Source of the DNA: Coffea arabica
Lineage: Eukaryota > Streptophyta > Magnoliopsida > Gentianales > Rubiaceae
Assembly (NCBI RefSeq): GCF_036785885.1
Contig: NC_092323.1
Span: 19,538,501-19,602,500 of the forward strand
DNA: 64,000 bases
Reading direction: 5' to 3'
The position numbers were made by a program, and so were the translations under genes. Shown one piece after another: positions 60,333-64,000 of the stretch. The first letter of the stretch is position 1. Each line of letters opens with the position of its first letter. The notes under the pieces are model-generated. The model saw only the letters and a list, made by a program, of their open reading frames with translations. It made no database searches and was not told the DNA's origin.

Positions 60333-63300
60333 CTGCAACATGTCAATTTTCTTGGATGAGATATACAGCAAATTGCGCGCCATTGATCAACCAGAATAAT
60401 TTGCGTCATTAAGCAAAAATTTGAAATCAACACAATTCGTAAAACCAGATGACATTCAGGACAAGGCAAAGAAGACAATGATAACTGAAAGAAGCTAAAA
60501 ATGATAAAAAAATTAGTCACATAATGCAAATTCTGCAAGTTGGGAGATCCATAGGACTTAGAGCTGAGAATAAGCTGACCATATTCAGTAAGATGATATG
60601 GCTTTAATTACATTCTTATGCAGAAACACTACTGCGGTTTTCCGCTAATTCTTTAAGTTAACATCATAACTACCAAAAGGGTCCATCCAGGTTCAAAAGT
60701 GCCGATGCACAATGAAATTTAAATCCTCAGAGAATTGAATAATTGGAAGAAAGGGAAAATAAACCTTCCAACGAAAAATGAATAAGTCACCAGAATATTT
60801 ACTATATTCAAGAAAAACTTGCAGTCTCAAAATTCTTCTTTGCTTCCATCTCCAAACAGAGGATAAGAAATGGATACTTTCAGTCAACATAATTGCAGAG
60901 TACCTCAAACACATGCTTACTTTAGAGTTCATTATATGCAGCACGATCAATTTCAGACCACAGTTGGAGACAAGGATCAGCGAAAATGCATTGTTCAATG
61001 AACAGAGACCAAAAGTCTCCTCAAGAGATGACATACATAAAAGTAATTTGCCAAGTTTTTGCCTCCTAATAATTACTCTAACAAAGGAGGTAGGGCAATA
61101 TCCATGGACCACAAAATCCAGGGAAATTACTCCAGGTTTCTGCATAACCTTTGGAGATGGTTAGGTCAGTTCAGAGTTCCAAGAAAGATGTTTAAGCATA
61201 TGCAAGCTAATGTGTTTACCATAGACTGTAGGTAATTTTATTTAACAGGTGTAGTTTGGGTCAGGTCAGCCTTATTAAATATATGCAAGCTAATGTGTTT
61301 ACCATAGAAAGTAGGTATTTCCATTTAATAGGCGTAGTCTGGGTCAGATCAAGGTCAAACAATTTTGGTCAGTAAATGTGTCAGTCGGGTGTGTACTGAG
61401 AGTTCAAAAACTCCAATGATTTCATTCTCCAATACATTGATGATGAAGTTACCATCTTCAACATAAAACTAGACAGGTAATAGCGAACGATCTTTAGCCT
61501 TTCTTGCCCTCCAATTAACTTTAAAATTCAGCTCTCCTATTAACTCTTGTAATGTGACACATAATATAACACCATCATAGCATAAAATACCACCAGAATT
61601 GCTGAGCTAAAATTTGCGTTTATGCAAATATATTTATGATCATACAAAAGTACACGTCTACGATTAGCAAAGGCAAGTGACCGACAAGCAGGTAAAACAA
61701 TTTGCACAAAAAATTCTGGTTGATGATAAATGAGAAGTACCTACTCATTATGGTAAGTATGGAGCTAAAACTAGCTGTGCCGAAATGCAACCAAAGATGA
61801 TCATTCCATGAGATGCAAGACATATTAGACCTTTCCAGTAGGAAAAATAGAAATCGCTCTCGAATAATGACATTATCCATCTCCTAAGACGGGCATGCCT
61901 CAAAACATCATTCAGAATTACACTGCAAGTAAATAATGCGAAGTGAAAAAACATAGTTCTAGAAAGCCATTACACTAATACCTGATGGACAGGTATAGTT
62001 CTCTTAAAACCAGTAAACCAACAGACTCACGTCAGGGTTTTCATATCAGTTGTCAGAAAAGTTCATATAAGACCAACCTATAAAAGATTTAGCAAATATC
62101 CTTACAGGTAAACCAATTACCTTCATCTATCAAGCACTACATGCAATTAAATGACAAGGGAAGAAAAACCTCAAAATTTTAAAAAATATCCTGCTTATGC
62201 ATTATACCATACTGAAGTAAACCAATTCTTTCTTCCATGATGCAAGAAGAGCTTGCCAACAACTTTTCTTCAACAAAGCAAAATATCACTCAGTAACAAC
62301 TGTAACTCTTCAACAGAATGAGCTAATCCCATAGTCATCCATAAAGTAAAATTTTCTCAAGGACGAAGCCCTTTTTGACAAAGACCAAAAGCATAAGCCA
62401 CAAGACTAGTAAAGCCTCTGACTCTCCTTTAACATATAAGTATCTAAGTCCTACGTGCCTAAACTATTAAACTTGACGCATCCTCCACAGTGGGGAGAAT
62501 TTCTGATAGTTAACAAGAAACCGAACCCATGACTTCTGGGAATTAAATAAACAACTTAAGTTGACCACAAGAAGATAATAGCATATCCATAGTGAGGACA
62601 TCATGGCACCTCCCAACTGATTAGAAAGCTTCTTGCATAAAAGTAGTTTTACAACCCTCAACTTAACCTTCCACTACAGGTTTTTCCAAAATTTGAAGTC
62701 TCATATTAAGCATACTTGGCATATAGTAGTCACAATACAATTCCTACCCAGTTTGCTTTGGTCTTATACATTGGACCAAAATTGGTCACAAGAATTTACT
62801 AAATCATGAGATAATTTCTGTATGCTGGTGCAGTTATCCTGAACGAATAACCAACTTCAATATGCAACCTTGTATATATCCAAGACATTGTAGTCATTGA
62901 GAAAACCAGACATAAAAGTAGGTAACTATTATCTCATTTTTGTTCGCCAAAAGACCATAATTAAAGTACTTAACCGGAATTTTAACTTGTGATTTAGTCA
63001 TAAAAATGCGATTTAGTAGAACTACTAAGTAGAAAAGGGTAGGTAGGTTCCAATCCAATTAAAGTATTTGAATTTCTTAAGCTTTCAACTAAGAGTTGTC
63101 AAAAACAAGAAAACAAATTATAAAAACTATCTAGATTATGAAATTTTTGAAAATGACATACAAATTCAAAATGCCTCAAACTGTTGAAAACATTAACTTT
63201 GCCCAGATTTAAATGAAAAATAATGTAGCTAATAGCCAGTAAGTACACTTTTATGTTCCACAATCTAAAAGTAGAAAACTAGGAACTATTAGCACAATGA

Positions 63301-64000
63301 TATAGGTAAGCGCACTGACCATTCACACTCACTGCCAGCTATTCAGCTGATGTGTGATTGGCTAATTAGCCACCAAATGCCAAAGGAACACTGCATTTAT
63401 GTGCAAATTTATCTGGCAGGAAATATAAGACTACCAAGACACAAGGAAAAAAAATTACCAAGACACATGATAAGAAAATCCAGAAAAGTTGCTTAGCAGA
63501 ACATGGGAGATCAATGGCTAACTTTCACAAATTAAATGCCAACTAGTGAAGACTTTAACCCTCAAGCGATCTACCAGGTACTGGCCTAGGACTTGGATTT
63601 ACCAACGACAATAGAAGCAGGAAAAAGAGCACCGAGAAACACTGAGACATGGGGCTGGTATGCAACTTGTATTGCTATTAATTTTAGGACAAAATCTCAT
63701 AAAGTTTCAAAATTGAGTTTTAGTTTTTCCCTATTTTCTTTGAAAATCAATTAGTAAGGTTGTCAAGAAAGGAAAACCTTCTTAACACATGATTTCTCAA
63801 CAATAGAAGGTAGACAACTTCCTGAATCCTTTCAGGTATCAGGAGAATGTTAACTCCCTTGATAGCAATTGAAATTCATATGAATGACAAGTAGCATTAG
63901 ACATTAGGTTTTGTTTAGTTCATAGAACTAATAAATGATGTTCCAAAATCACCAGGAAGTGACTCGCTCAGGTCCACTACACCTAACTTATCCAAATTGT
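60333..64000. other. Probable PRMT5 first intron
   Basis: The acceptor at 60333 precedes the MDPTYRPS exon, which in PRMT5 proteins follows a short N-terminal exon. I searched the minus strand here for that exon (codons for FDFVVAPL before a donor) and did not find it, so this is presumably intron 1, continuing past the window. It contains a minor tandem repeat of about 83 bp (ATGCAAGCTAATGTG at 61200 and 61283). The frame at 60693-61145 shows no domain. Confidence 0.5.

Noticed and set aside
60693..61145. 150-residue minus-strand frame containing DFVV, considered as the missing PRMT5 first exon
   Set aside because: The flanking residues do not match a PRMT5 N-terminus and the frame lacks a donor in the right phase.

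Overview
The window is nuclear DNA of a flowering plant, most likely a eudicot. It has spliced genes with GT-AG introns, AT-rich intergenic DNA, and a dense load of plant transposon remnants. The species cannot be fixed from the sequence alone. Two host genes look intact: a PRMT5 arginine methyltransferase spanning about 15 kb on the minus strand (its first exon lies outside the window or was not recognised), and a small plastid-type stress-responsive A/B-barrel (Dabb) protein. A CYP72A cytochrome P450 has all five exons but carries one in-frame stop. An unrecognised multi-exon gene sits in a duplicated block; one copy is clearly dead and the other looks open.

Layout. 1-4902 and 13544-15064 are two copies of one segmental duplication carrying the unrecognised gene. 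The left copy has been split by a 3.4 kb solo LTR (815-4191). Between the copies lie a hAT-like element (4972-5793) and a solo LTR (6059-12525) that contains a second solo LTR (7438-10778). The CYP72A pseudogene is at 16011-18512. A Mutator-type nonautonomous element with a perfect 9-bp target duplication is at 19115-19999. The Dabb gene (22154-22987) lies inside a pair of inverted repeats. 23.4-29.5 kb is AT-rich and holds several MITE-like elements, one with three copies of a 161-bp unit.

29579-42698 is the most interesting stretch. Two related Mutator-like elements (MULEs) lie in opposite orientation about 1.7 kb apart, separated by a hAT-like element. Each has long terminal inverted repeats and 9-bp target duplications. 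In both, a multi-exon MuDR-type transposase converges on a second small two-exon gene. That gene encodes a GRF-type zinc finger followed by a basic/coiled segment and a C-terminal membrane helix. The two-gene convergent layout recalls mudrA/mudrB of maize MuDR, but the second protein is different. All four MULE genes carry lesions, so these copies look inactive, although the first has only three nonsense codons in total.

From 44903 to the end the window is PRMT5 and its introns. The introns hold a dinucleotide repeat, tandem duplications, a TIR element, a fold-back element and a G29 tract.
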